DNA of 23,641 nucleotides from JBDHZU01 sp039812085 (GTDB lineage Bacteria; Actinomycetota; Actinomycetes; S36-B12; UBA10799), in the NCBI GenBank assembly GCA_039812085.1, contig JBDHZU010000019.1, forward strand, positions 1 through 23,641, in the 5' to 3' direction. The stretch's first letter is position 1. Every line of letters starts with the position of its first letter. Positions 13,871-22,081 of this stretch are shown piece after piece. A program made the translations under genes and the position numbers. The notes below the pieces were generated by a model. It searched no databases. It worked only from the letters and a program-made list of their open reading frames with translations, and was not told where the DNA came from.

Positions 13871-15262
13871 TCAGACTCGGTAGGAGTGCTTGATGGAGTA
13901 CGCCGTGAACCCCGATGCAGCAGGCGCTTTCCACTTGACCGACAACGCGACTCGTTTTCCAAAGGTCTTCACATACACCCGACCATTTGATTTGCGAATC
14001 ACCCGGTATGCGCGGGTATCGCCTCGAGTTGTGGCCAGATTGGTCACGGATACCCGAACCTGTTGGCCCGCATTCGTCACGCAATGCGCCTTGAGCAGTT
14101 GGGCTGTTCCGTGCTTTGGAAGCTTCTTTGGGGTCAGCACACAGCCCTTCACCGGAGTTTGCTTCGCTGGTTTCGGTGGGGTTGGTGGCGTAGGAGTGGT
14201 GTAGACGAAGGGGACAGAGGCCGTGGCCGATTGGGAATCGGGATTTGTCACCTTGACGGTTTGATTTCCGCTGCCAGCCGGAACCTTGCACGTGACGGTC
14301 GTCGGAGAAGACACCTTGATGGATCCACAGTTCTGTGTACCGATCGTGACTTTGGCGGTGTCGTAGAAACCTGTGCCCTTAATAGTGATTTCGGTTCCAC
14401 CGGACTTGGGTCCCTTCGTCGGACTCACAGACGTCACGGTTGGCGCACTTCCGCGAACTGCCACAGATGCCGAGTACCCTCCCGTCTGGACAAATTGCGA
14501 GTTGGCGTTACTGCCATCCAAGTCCGCTCTCCCCATGTAGCCGGAGGTGTACCCCGACCAATACAGATGAGATGCGTCCACCGCTAAACCGTTGATCCAC
14601 CCGCCAGGGGCAAGGAACTCGTCGTTGATATTCGACCCATCGATGTCCGCCCGGCCGATCGTGCCCTGTCGCATGTTGGACCAATAGATCGACGATCCAT
14701 TCACCGCGACTCCCTGCGGCGAATCCACAGTGAGCAATGTCTTGGATGGACCACCGTTCAACGGCACCCGCACAATTCTGTTCGCCGCCGTATCAGCGAC
14801 GTACAGGTACGTCGAGTTAGCCGCCAGGTTGTGCGGTGAGAACAGCCCGGTCAAGAAATCCGGTTCAGCGTCGCTGCCATCGATCTTGGCTCGCGACACC
14901 CGACCGTTTCCGTCTTCGGCCCAATAGATGTAGGACTTCGTGACGACAACGCCTGTAGGTTCGCTCGCTTGTAACCAGTCCGACTGGGCCGACGATCCAT
15001 CGAGGTTGGAGCGGCCAATCTGGTTGCTGTCATAGCTTGACCAGTAGAGGTGACCATCAGGACCAACCGATACCTGGCTCAAATTAGGCCCTGCCTCAGG
15101 GATGAGCTCAACAACATCTTGCCCATCCAGATTGGAGGAACTAATCGAACCGCCGTACTGCGTCCAGTAGATGTCGGCTAACGCCGGAGACGTGCCCAGC
15201 ACAGTGAGCGCTGTCACCACACCAGCGACGGCGGCGCCTCGCGACCGAAGATCCAGTCCCAT
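13871..15262 (-). CDS. Secreted six-bladed YWTD-like propeller protein with IPT/TIG domain
   Basis: A signal peptide covers 1-29 (VVTALTVLGTSPALA). Six repeats start at about residues 31, 72, 112, 153, 192 and 233, each opening with (I/L)YW and ending in a G(R)-(A/S)-(N/D)-(L/I)DGS, spaced 39-41 residues. This is the pattern of a six-bladed propeller like LDL-receptor YWTD or NHL folds, here bacterial and extracellular. Residues about 272-355 are an IPT/TIG Ig-like domain (SVSPTKGPKSGGTEITIKGTGF). A Pro/Thr linker leads to about 90 C-terminal residues with two cysteines (C374, C394) that I do not recognise. No sorting signal or anchor is seen. The start is the ATG 6 nt after TAGCAT. It stands alone, ending 58 nt before the RHH gene start. 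A binding or adhesive role is likely but inferred. Confidence 0.82.
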   Translation of the reverse strand: MGLDLRSRGAAVAGVVTALTVLGTSPALADIYWTQYGGSISSSNLDGQDVVELIPEAGPNLSQVSVGPDGHLYWSSYDSNQIGRSNLDGSSAQSDWLQASEPTGVVVTKSYIYWAEDGNGRVSRAKIDGSDAEPDFLTGLFSPHNLAANSTYLYVADTAANRIVRVPLNGGPSKTLLTVDSPQGVAVNGSSIYWSNMRQGTIGRADIDGSNINDEFLAPGGWINGLAVDASHLYWSGYTSGYMGRADLDGSNANSQFVQTGGYSASVAVRGSAPTVTSVSPTKGPKSGGTEITIKGTGFYDTAKVTIGTQNCGSIKVSSPTTVTCKVPAGSGNQTVKVTNPDSQSATASVPFVYTTPTPPTPPKPAKQTPVKGCVLTPKKLPKHGTAQLLKAHCVTNAGQQVRVSVTNLATTRGDTRAYRVIRKSNGRVYVKTFGKRVALSVKWKAPAASGFTAYSIKHSYRV

Positions 15263-15268
15263 GCTCAG

Positions 15269-15274
15269 ATGCTA
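15269..15274 (-). promoter_or_regulatory. Candidate -10 box (TAGCAT) for the propeller gene
   Basis: TAGCAT ends exactly 6 nt before the ATG at 15262, with no room for a Shine-Dalgarno in the transcript, so leaderless translation is likely. No convincing -35 is seen. Confidence 0.5.
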
Positions 15275-15363
15275 GATCCGCACACCCCCCGCTTGCACTG
15301 CTCGCGTTCCCAGACGATGCAGCCCTCCAGGAAGTCGGTAGTCCTCTCATCAGCCGGTATCCC

Positions 15364-15369
15364 TACACT
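15364..15369 (+). promoter_or_regulatory. Candidate -10 box (TACACT) for the tRNA gene
   Basis: TACACT fits TAnnnT and lies 32 nt before the tRNA 5' end, a suitable distance for a short precursor leader. The -35 is not clear. Confidence 0.35.
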
Positions 15370-15401
15370 TGCTCAAACCGGCGAACAGCAAGTGCCGGAC
15401 G

Positions 15402-15474
15402 GGGCCTGTAGCTCAATTGGCAGAGCTGCGGACTTTTAATCCGTAGGTTGTGGGTTCGAGTCCCACCGGGCCCA
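15402..15474 (+). tRNA. tRNA-Lys (anticodon TTT)
   Basis: A full cloverleaf of 73 nt is visible. The acceptor arms GGGCCTG and CGGGCCC pair (one U-G), the D arm has AGCTC...GAGCT, the anticodon stem GCGGA/TCCGT encloses loop CTTTTAA (anticodon TTT, lysine AAA/AAG), and the T arm is GTGGG-TTCGAGT-CCCAC. The discriminator base is A and CCA is not encoded. Confidence 0.97.
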
Positions 15475-15658
15475 CTCGAATAATTCAAGCGCCGAAGAAG
15501 CGCATCCTGGGTCACTGGCGCTCTCCTGACGCCGCGTTGGGGCTAAGCAGGCCACCAGCCCAGGTATATGCCGGGCTCGAACTTCTTGCTCATCGGACTT
15601 GGCTGCCGTCGCCTGTTCGCGTCAACCCGAAGTCTCCATTGCGTGCTTGGCTGCGCCC

Positions 15659-15664
15659 TAGGAT
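15659..15664 (+). promoter_or_regulatory. Candidate -10 box (TAGGAT) for the glycan operon
   Basis: TAGGAT ends 6 nt before the ATG at 15671. GGAG in between could also serve as a Shine-Dalgarno, so this case is less clear-cut than the others. The 196 bp between the tRNA and this gene hold no gene; AGCGCC/GGCGCT near 15490-15525 is a loose inverted repeat that may end the tRNA transcript. Confidence 0.4.
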
Positions 15665-15670
15665 GGAGCC

Positions 15671-16795
15671 ATGCCAGTCGTGAGGTCGCCGCGCCCGCGT
15701 CGGGTCGTTTTCTCCACGACTGTGGCGGGATCGATGGAGTCATTTGTTAATCCGATAGCGCGGAAACTGGCGGAAGCTGGTGATGTAGTCACCCTCATCT
15801 CTGGGGACCGACCCGTTGAAGCCGACTTTGAGCACAATTCCGTCGTTATCCCAATGGCACGCACAATCGCTATTCGCCACGATGCTGCATCCCTACGAGA
15901 GTGGGTGAGATTCCTTCGTTCATACAAGCCGGATGCCATCGTTGCCGGTACACCAAAGGCCTCACTACTAAGTCTGTCCGCTGCACGCCTAGCGCGAGTA
16001 CCCACCAGGATCTACGTCATTCATGGCGCGGTCTGGGACACGGCAACGGGTTCTCGACGGAAGGTGCTAGAGGGGTGCGAACGTCTTACTTTGGCTAGCG
16101 CTACGAGCAAGCTCGCGGTGTCCTCCTCCCTCGCTGACTTGATCATGAAGCGCAATTTGACAACGCGGCATCCTGATGTGCTTGGTCGCGGATCGTTTTG
16201 TGGCGTTGACACTCGACACTTCAAACCCGAGACGACCCCCACTGACTCATCCAATCTCTGTTTTGTGGGACGACTGAACCAAGACAAAGGCGTTGACGCT
16301 CTGCTGCGGATATTTGACCGGATACGTAACAGCGTGGACGCAACGCTGACGCTAGTTGGGAGGCTGGATGACTCAGCACCAGCCGATGAAGCCTCTGTGT
16401 CTCGTATCAAGAACGACCCAAATATCAACTGGGTGGGAGAGGTAACAGATGTGCGGCCTTATTTACAAAAAGCGGATCTCCTGTTGTTACCCACAGCACG
16501 CGAAGGTCTCCCACAGGTCGCGCTGGAAGCACAGGCTTGTGGCGTCCCAGTGTTGTCGTGGCGCGTTACCGGCGTCGTTGACGCCGTCGAAGATGGCCGG
16601 ACGGGCAGGTTACTGAACTTTGGTGACGAAGAAGCGTTCGCGAACACAGCTATTGAGTTGATGCAGAAAACTGACAGTCGCGCCCAGATGGGCCGCAACG
16701 CAAGAGAGTTCGTTGTGAACGAATTTGATCAACAAATAGTTGCGGAACGAACAGCTGCCTTTATCCGATCCAGGATCAACGGGGATTCAACGTGA
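15671..16795 (+). CDS. Glycosyltransferase family 4 (GT-B fold)
   Basis: This 374-residue cytoplasmic glycosyltransferase probably adds a sugar to the lipid-linked glycan. The N-terminal half (about 10-180) binds acceptor; it opens with RVVFSTTVAGSMESFV and contains the TPKASLLSLSAARLARV helix. The C-terminal half binds the nucleotide sugar: CFVGRLNQDKGVDALL (about 197-212) and WVGEVTDV. The family signature E-x7-E is E278-GLPQVAL-E286, followed by ACGVPVLSW. The linkage and donor cannot be deduced. The start ATG follows TAGGAT by 6 nt. It overlaps the next gene by GTGA, so it is the first gene of a four-gene glycan operon. Confidence 0.9.
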   Translation: MPVVRSPRPRRVVFSTTVAGSMESFVNPIARKLAEAGDVVTLISGDRPVEADFEHNSVVIPMARTIAIRHDAASLREWVRFLRSYKPDAIVAGTPKASLLSLSAARLARVPTRIYVIHGAVWDTATGSRRKVLEGCERLTLASATSKLAVSSSLADLIMKRNLTTRHPDVLGRGSFCGVDTRHFKPETTPTDSSNLCFVGRLNQDKGVDALLRIFDRIRNSVDATLTLVGRLDDSAPADEASVSRIKNDPNINWVGEVTDVRPYLQKADLLLLPTAREGLPQVALEAQACGVPVLSWRVTGVVDAVEDGRTGRLLNFGDEEAFANTAIELMQKTDSRAQMGRNAREFVVNEFDQQIVAERTAAFIRSRINGDST

Positions 16796-17583
16796 GCCCC
16801 GACGAATCGTCCCTCCATCCGAAGGTGGACATCCTGGTACCGGTACGGGCCCCTGCCCCCTGGTTCACCGAAGCCCTCGAGTCTGTGGTTCGGCAGGACT
16901 ATCCAAATTGGCGGCTCATTGTGGTGATGGACGGCTACGCACAAGAGATTGAGCAGTCATGCCACAACCTCCAGATTTCAGACCGGCTCATCCTGGAAGA
17001 AATGCCAGCAGGCACGGGCTTGGTCGGTGCACTTAATCGGGGTCTCGCAGTCAGCGATGCGAGTTATCTTGCGCGCCTAGACGCTGACGATGTCTGTCGC
17101 AGTGACCGACTCAGTAAGCAGGTCGCCTATATGCAGAACAATCCGGAATGTGTCGTCGTGGGTGGTCAGGTGCAGAGGGTCTCAGAGGCTGGAGAGCCCC
17201 TGGGGCCCCCTAGCCGTTCTGGCGCCCGCCCCGTTATGAAGACCCTGCGATGGAGATGCCCCATCGCCCATCCCACAGCGATGATTCGGTCCAGATATGC
17301 GCGGCAGGTAGGTGGCTATAGGCCAGAGGCACTCCATGCGGAGGACTTCGATCTCTGGTTGAGAATGGGGGCTACGGGAACGATTGATGTGATTTCGGAT
17401 GTTGTTCTCGACTACAGGGTGCACACTGGACAAGTGACAGCCGGCCTTCGGTTCCCAAGTACCACTCTTGAGGCCATTAAGGATTCCCGTCTGCAATTGG
17501 CTCAGGCCAGAAACGAAAGTCTTCTTTCCGCGCGTATAAGGCAACGTGCATGGGTGAGTGTGAATCGGTGGCGAGGCAGGTGA
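16792..17583 (+). CDS. Glycosyltransferase family 2 (GT-A fold)
   Basis: This 263-residue inverting glycosyltransferase shows the GT2 pattern: VDILVPVRAPAPWFTEALESV at the N-terminus, DYPNWRLIVVMDG (36-48), GLVGALNRGL (77-86), the metal-binding DxD in ARLDADD (94-100), and ED in LHAEDFDLWLRMG near 180-192. The acceptor is probably the growing lipid-linked oligosaccharide. The start is GTG within the previous stop (GTGA), and the next start GTG overlaps its own stop in the same way, indicating coupled translation in the operon. No membrane segment is seen. Confidence 0.9.
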   Translation: MSPDESSLHPKVDILVPVRAPAPWFTEALESVVRQDYPNWRLIVVMDGYAQEIEQSCHNLQISDRLILEEMPAGTGLVGALNRGLAVSDASYLARLDADDVCRSDRLSKQVAYMQNNPECVVVGGQVQRVSEAGEPLGPPSRSGARPVMKTLRWRCPIAHPTAMIRSRYARQVGGYRPEALHAEDFDLWLRMGATGTIDVISDVVLDYRVHTGQVTAGLRFPSTTLEAIKDSRLQLAQARNESLLSARIRQRAWVSVNRWRGR

Positions 17584-18644
17584 CTGTGGAGACTGATTCT
17601 CGTCCTTCAGCAGACGCCGTAACACTGGAAGGTCCGACGCAACCCTCCACCGTGTTTCACGTTGCTGCTGGTAGTCCCCTCCTCTGGGAGGGGGGGCCAT
17701 GGCTCTTTGCGTTTCTCCTTTCCCTCGGGCATTCCATTGGGCTAGTCCGTCAGCTCGACTCTTTCGGCCCGGACGCCGTTTCCTATGCAACGTCCTACGA
17801 GTCTCACAACCTTGACGCGTTCTCTCTCGAGTATCTCTGGCAGGGGATGGTCCACCTTGGTTGGACTTTTGACTTGTCTTTCAGTCAGTGGTTAGTCGGT
17901 TTACTCACGCTGCAATGCCTGGTGTGGTGCGTGTTTGGTTATCGAGTAGCCATAGCTATGGGATTGCCGCGGCCGATGGCCCGCGCGATGCTGCCGCTAA
18001 CGCTTATCGCCGTCTTTATCTACCCGTTCTTGGTGTCAGGCCAGACCAACATCCTTCGAGCAGGCCTGTCTGTCCCACTTGGGGCACTGGGTGCCTTGTC
18101 ACTCATAAAACGTGAATGGGTGCCGGGAATCGCACTTCTTGCCGCCGCGACACTAGTGCACACGCCAGTGGGTTTGATCATGATCTGCGGCGCGCTGGGA
18201 ATGTTGCTCTCCAGGAAGGCCGCAGTATTCGTCTTCATAGTTTGTGCGGGGGCATACACACTCAGCATCCATTTCTTCGCCCCATCTTTCCTGCTTGACA
18301 TGGTGAGGGACTACGGATCAAGTTCCGAATACATCACCGGAGTCCGGTATGACTTCTTATTGTTTTCGGTGTTTCTGCTCGCAGTCGTCGCTCTCTTGAC
18401 GATGAACGATCCGCAGAGATCAGTAGCGGCTCGAACTGGTCCATGGCTTGTGGGGTTATCTGTTCCCTTTCTCCTCGTGGGTGGTTCATTCGCATTCGCG
18501 GACCGCTACATACAGCCAATGTGGGCGCTAGCACCGATTCTGATCATCGTTCTTGTGCAGCGTCTCTTGTCACCAACCTGGCGTTCTGTTGTTTGCATTG
18601 AGGCTGCGATCGCGGCTGTGATAATCGTTGTCTTTGCGCTCTGA
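17580..18644 (+). CDS. EpsG/Wzy-like polysaccharide polymerase
   Basis: This is a multi-pass membrane protein of 355 residues with about ten hydrophobic segments. The central SGQTNILRAGLSVPLGALGAL followed by a VHTPVG segment matches the EpsG-type pattern (an Arg after a membrane helix and an essential His before a Pro) of Wzy-like polymerases, which join lipid-linked repeats outside the membrane. The GTG at 17580 is preferred: it overlaps the GT2 stop as GTGA, as other joints in this window do, while the ATG at 17550 would overlap by 34 nt. The N-terminal 25 residues are polar and cytosolic. Placement between a GT2 and a flippase supports the polymerase call, but the family diverges strongly and this is inferred. 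Confidence 0.72.
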   Translation: MTVETDSRPSADAVTLEGPTQPSTVFHVAAGSPLLWEGGPWLFAFLLSLGHSIGLVRQLDSFGPDAVSYATSYESHNLDAFSLEYLWQGMVHLGWTFDLSFSQWLVGLLTLQCLVWCVFGYRVAIAMGLPRPMARAMLPLTLIAVFIYPFLVSGQTNILRAGLSVPLGALGALSLIKREWVPGIALLAAATLVHTPVGLIMICGALGMLLSRKAAVFVFIVCAGAYTLSIHFFAPSFLLDMVRDYGSSSEYITGVRYDFLLFSVFLLAVVALLTMNDPQRSVAARTGPWLVGLSVPFLLVGGSFAFADRYIQPMWALAPILIIVLVQRLLSPTWRSVVCIEAAIAAVIIVVFAL

Positions 18645-18662
18645 GAACCGACTGCTGTTCAT

Positions 18663-20000
18663 ATGAGCGAACCTGTCGCACCGAAAACAACTCGGTCATT
18701 GCGGGCAGCTGCCCTGGGCCCCTTGGCAGCGCGTGGGATCAGTCTCGTGGTTTCGGCCATCGGCTCGGTGTTGCTCACCAAGATGCTCGTTTCCTACATC
18801 GGTCCCAGAGCGTTCGGGTTCGCGTCTCTGGTCATTGGTGTGGCGTGGCTTCTTCCCGTATTGGTTGCCGGATCGGGAAACATCATCGTCAACAGCGTGG
18901 CTTCGATCTACACAAGATCCGAAAGTGAGTTCGATGCGCAGCAGCGCCCGCACCTGCGCCAGGCATCTCGACTGCAGCTCAAGATAGGCGCCTGCGTTGC
19001 GGTAGTTGGGTTACTGGCGGGTGCAATCTTGGCTGGTGTCACAGCGAACCTCTACTGGGGATTACTCGCTGGCTTTATGGGATTAACCATCGCCGTGCAG
19101 GCATGCACGGCCCCGGCTGCATCAGTGATGCAGGGTCTCGGACATCAACGCATTCTGAGCCTGCTCCCCGCGCTCACTACAGCGCTGGCGATCCCTATGT
19201 TGTTGTTATTCATCGCACTGGATCTCAATGTTCTAGCAGCAGCAGCGGCTTCAATCAGTGGCGCATTAACAAATGTCATTCTTTATTTCTGGGTACTCCG
19301 CAGGTGGCGACTACCGATCGCCTCCTTCCGAGAGTTGTCCCAGAAGGAAGCCGTCCCTCGAAATCCCCTCGTTTTACCCGCCACGCTTTTCACGCTGGCA
19401 GGGGTTCTCTTCGCCATGTCAGACCGATATCTCTTCTCTACGGTCGGCGCCCTGTTCCTCGCAACCTTCGCCGTTCTCCAGCAGGTGTCCGCGCCACTAG
19501 TCGCATTGACTGGTTCAGTAGGTGACGGACTCTGGGCGTTTGTGGAGACTCAGAGATCAGGCGGGCGCGATGGTTTACGTCTACGAATGGGAGTGATCGG
19601 ACTTTCAGGGCTTATTGGCCTTGGGCTGGGCCTGATGGTTGCACTCTTCGGAGAGCGCTTTGCCAACTTCATGTTGAACGGGGAAGTTGAGAACGCCTGG
19701 ATGATTTCTGTGACATTGGGTTTGGTAGTAGCAGCGTCGGGTTTCAGTCGCGGGGCAATGGCCCTTCTCCGCAACGAACGCGGGCTAAAGAAGCTGTCCA
19801 TTATCTGGTGGACTGCACTGCTTCTCAAGTGTGCATTGATCCCTACCGCCGTGGTGGTGTTTGCTTCGGTTGACATTGGCTTGTGGGTAGGCGCAAGCAT
19901 CTTTATTGCCGCAGCAGCCATCACGAGCATGGTGGCTATACGCACCACTCACTACAGCGAGGTTTCTCGCTTCGAGGAACCTGTCCCAGTACCTGAGTAG
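18663..20000 (+). CDS. Wzx-type oligosaccharide flippase
   Basis: This 445-residue protein has about 12-14 hydrophobic segments and the layout of MATE/MOP-superfamily polysaccharide flippases: LAARGISLVVSAIGSVLLTKML at the N-terminus, then a GPRAFGFASLVIG segment. Flippases of this type move undecaprenyl-linked repeats to the outer face of the membrane for polymerisation. It follows the polymerase gene by 18 nt, completing a Wzx/Wzy pair with two glycosyltransferases. Its last 49 nt overlap, tail to tail, with the minus-strand transferase gene. No strong ribosome site is seen before the ATG at 18663. Confidence 0.82.
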   Translation: MSEPVAPKTTRSLRAAALGPLAARGISLVVSAIGSVLLTKMLVSYIGPRAFGFASLVIGVAWLLPVLVAGSGNIIVNSVASIYTRSESEFDAQQRPHLRQASRLQLKIGACVAVVGLLAGAILAGVTANLYWGLLAGFMGLTIAVQACTAPAASVMQGLGHQRILSLLPALTTALAIPMLLLFIALDLNVLAAAAASISGALTNVILYFWVLRRWRLPIASFRELSQKEAVPRNPLVLPATLFTLAGVLFAMSDRYLFSTVGALFLATFAVLQQVSAPLVALTGSVGDGLWAFVETQRSGGRDGLRLRMGVIGLSGLIGLGLGLMVALFGERFANFMLNGEVENAWMISVTLGLVVAASGFSRGAMALLRNERGLKKLSIIWWTALLLKCALIPTAVVVFASVDIGLWVGASIFIAAAAITSMVAIRTTHYSEVSRFEEPVPVPE

Positions 20001-21073
20001 TAATCGATGAGAGATTTCACGCGGACGTGAGCGTGACCATCACAAGAACCTACAAATTGCTCCACGAATTTGAGTAATTCAGGACGTACTTCCCCTCGAA
20101 CTGACTCGGCCCGAATGGTGGATAACAGAAGTTCAGGCGTTGTTGACTCCACCAGTGGGAAAGGTAAATCGGTGTGCAAGTCGAACGCCAGGCCTCGGTC
20201 TTGTACGTACTCCTCAAGGTCCTCTGCAAACATGACCGTGCTCTTGCCAAGGAGCACCGAATCGAAAAGGATGGATGAGTAGTCCAGGATTACGACGTCA
20301 GCAACCGCTAGCAACGTAGAGACCTTTTCCCCGTGCATATCCTTGATCGAAGGATTCGTGCTGGTTCCTTCCTTCAGCCATTGGGATTCGCTAACGATGG
20401 GGTGCAACTTGACCAGGAAGGACTCGTTAAGTTCAAGTTGATTGCCTAACTCCACGGGATCAAGCTGCGGCTCGAAGTATGTTTGGTGTGGCCAAGACCC
20501 ACGAAAGGTCGGCAAGTACACAAACAGTTGCTGACTCACCAGTTCTGGATAACGACAAAAGAATTGCTCCCTCAAAGCCGCCATTGCATCCTTATCAAAG
20601 AAGGCATCAGTCTTGGGTACACCGGTGGCCACGACGTGATCAATTGAAGTTCCAAACGCATCGGCGTAGGAGGCGCGTAACCCTTCTGAGGGGGAGCAGA
20701 TCACATGTTCACAGGTGGCATCTTTATAGCTGTAGTTCGCAATCTTCTTGACGGCACCAGAGGCATGCCACATCTCGATCCTTGCTGCGGTTGAGTTGAG
20801 GTCCTTGTACGCCATGCCGCCGGTAGAAACGATGACGTCTGCATGTTTGATCGCTGCGACCTCTGACAACTTGAGGCGAGACCCCAAACGAACAAATACG
20901 GCGTCGGGATAACTGTCACCGAATGCATCTCTTGCGTCATCAAGCCTAGGAACATCAAGAAACACAATCTGAGGTCGCTGGGCTGGGGAAAGCGCACGCC
21001 TATCTATGAAGGTGGCGCGCAGCAGGAAAGCACAAATGCGCCGCCAAACGAGACGCGCACCTTGCGTAAACAT
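19952..21073 (-). CDS. CDP-glycerol glycerophosphotransferase (TagF/TarF-like) family protein
   Basis: This 373-residue protein has the family's core motifs: WHASGAVKK (102-110, conserved histidine H103), ATGVPKTDAFF (149-159), FVYLPTFRG (184-192), LVKLHP (220-225, second conserved His H224) and VILDYSSILFDSVLLGK (261-277). Such enzymes transfer glycerol- or ribitol-phosphate units to a membrane-linked polymer, as in teichoic acid, or to related surface glycans. An N-terminal basic, amphipathic stretch (LVWRRICAFLLRATF) probably associates it with the membrane. It is about half the size of full TagF and lacks the extra N-terminal domain. It is transcribed alone toward the flippase gene with a 49-nt overlap. 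The donor (CDP-glycerol or CDP-ribitol) is inferred from the family; no synthase for it is in the window. Confidence 0.85.
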   Translation of the reverse strand: MFTQGARLVWRRICAFLLRATFIDRRALSPAQRPQIVFLDVPRLDDARDAFGDSYPDAVFVRLGSRLKLSEVAAIKHADVIVSTGGMAYKDLNSTAARIEMWHASGAVKKIANYSYKDATCEHVICSPSEGLRASYADAFGTSIDHVVATGVPKTDAFFDKDAMAALREQFFCRYPELVSQQLFVYLPTFRGSWPHQTYFEPQLDPVELGNQLELNESFLVKLHPIVSESQWLKEGTSTNPSIKDMHGEKVSTLLAVADVVILDYSSILFDSVLLGKSTVMFAEDLEEYVQDRGLAFDLHTDLPFPLVESTTPELLLSTIRAESVRGEVRPELLKFVEQFVGSCDGHAHVRVKSLIDYYSGTGTGSSKRETSL

Positions 21074-21204
21074 TTATGGTCCATGTCGGTTGCGGTGGTA
21101 GTTCTGATTCACCGAAGCCTCGGACGCAACCTCGGATACAAGCACCCTAACTTGTAACTGACCACTCTCAGTGGGCTTCGAAGTCACCGAAGCGCACGGG
21201 GGTC

Positions 21205-22068
21205 TCATTCCACCGCGGTTGGTCGCTGTGCCCTATGGAAACCTTGGTACACCGTTGAGTTTTCATGTTCAGGCACTACCCACGCTCCCCGACCCAAGCT
21301 GGAGCCCCCGTCAATCTTGATACAGCTTCCGGTGACGAAGGCAGCTCCTTCGCTGAGCAACCACACAATTGCGGAACTCACCTCGGCTTCTTCTCCAAGA
21401 CGCTTCATCGGTGCCACCTCGCGCAAGAGAGGGATCACGTTCGCGGCAAAGTCAGGGTCGTAGTGGTCCATACCGCTAGAAGCGATGTAGCCCGGAGCGA
21501 CCGCATTCACCCGCACGTTGGCCCGCGCCCATTCAAGAGCCGCTGTCTCGGTGAAGTTCAACATTCCCGCTCGGGCAGCCCCGCTATGCGCCATTCCGGG
21601 CATTCCATTCCACATGTCAGCGATCATGTTGACGATCGATCCACCGTGATCACACATGTATTGGTTGAACACTTCCCGCGCCATGAGGAATCCACCAGTC
21701 AGGTTGTTCGCGACAACCGCATCCCAGCCCTTCTTGGTGATCGCCTCTGCGGGCGTGGGGTACTGGCCTCCCGCATTGTTAACAAGACCATCAATCCGGC
21801 CGACATCATTAAGGATCTGTTCGACACTGGCGCGCACTGCAGATTCGTCGCGGATATCAAAGGCGTAGGACGATGCAATTCCGCCATCTTCGGTGATCTC
21901 AGCCGTCACTGCATCGAGCTTGTTCTGACTGCGACCAGTTATCACCACAGTCGCGCCAAGGCTCGCTAGCTCATGTGCTGTGCAGCGGCCAATCCCCGAA
22001 CCCGCACCGGTGACGACCACAACCTTGTCGGTAAATGATCCATCTGCGAAGACCGATTGATAACCCAT
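21205..22068 (-). CDS. SDR oxidoreductase, enoyl-CoA-reductase-like
   Basis: This is a 287-residue NAD(P)-binding short-chain dehydrogenase. Visible are the dinucleotide motif TGAGSGIG (20-27), LVNNAGG (95-101), and MAHSGAARAG with LNFTETAALEWA (159-182), then VNAVAPGYI. The classical YxxxK is absent; H161 and R166 stand in this region. The HSGAARAG followed by N(F/L)T and LEWA is the pattern of peroxisomal-type trans-2-enoyl-CoA reductases and 2,4-dienoyl-CoA-reductase-like SDRs, so acyl-CoA reduction in fatty acid or terpenoid metabolism is a better guess than sugar chemistry. The start ATG follows TAGTCT by 7 nt. The 131 bp downstream contain a 10-bp direct repeat (TCACCGAAGC) but no gene. 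It is unrelated to the glycan genes in an obvious way. Confidence 0.87.
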   Translation of the reverse strand: MGYQSVFADGSFTDKVVVVTGAGSGIGRCTAHELASLGATVVITGRSQNKLDAVTAEITEDGGIASSYAFDIRDESAVRASVEQILNDVGRIDGLVNNAGGQYPTPAEAITKKGWDAVVANNLTGGFLMAREVFNQYMCDHGGSIVNMIADMWNGMPGMAHSGAARAGMLNFTETAALEWARANVRVNAVAPGYIASSGMDHYDPDFAANVIPLLREVAPMKRLGEEAEVSSAIVWLLSEGAAFVTGSCIKIDGGSSLGRGAWVVPEHENSTVYQGFHRAQRPTAVE

Positions 22069-22075
22069 CTACCAG

Positions 22076-22081
22076 AGACTA
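22076..22081 (-). promoter_or_regulatory. Candidate -10 box (TAGTCT) for the SDR gene
   Basis: TAGTCT ends 7 nt before the ATG at 22068, consistent with a leaderless transcript. Just upstream is a perfect 8-bp inverted repeat, CGCGCTCG (22084-22091) and CGAGCGCG (22101-22108), which overlaps the expected -35 and could be an operator. Confidence 0.45.

Noticed and set aside
17550..17579. Earlier ATG for the polymerase gene
   Set aside because: The GTG at 17580 gives a GTGA overlap as at 10764 and 16792, and the extra ten residues add nothing.
17182..17790. A 202-codon minus-strand frame across the GT2/polymerase joint
   Set aside because: Its product is rich in Arg/Pro/Gly, shows no domain, and lies entirely over well-supported plus-strand genes.
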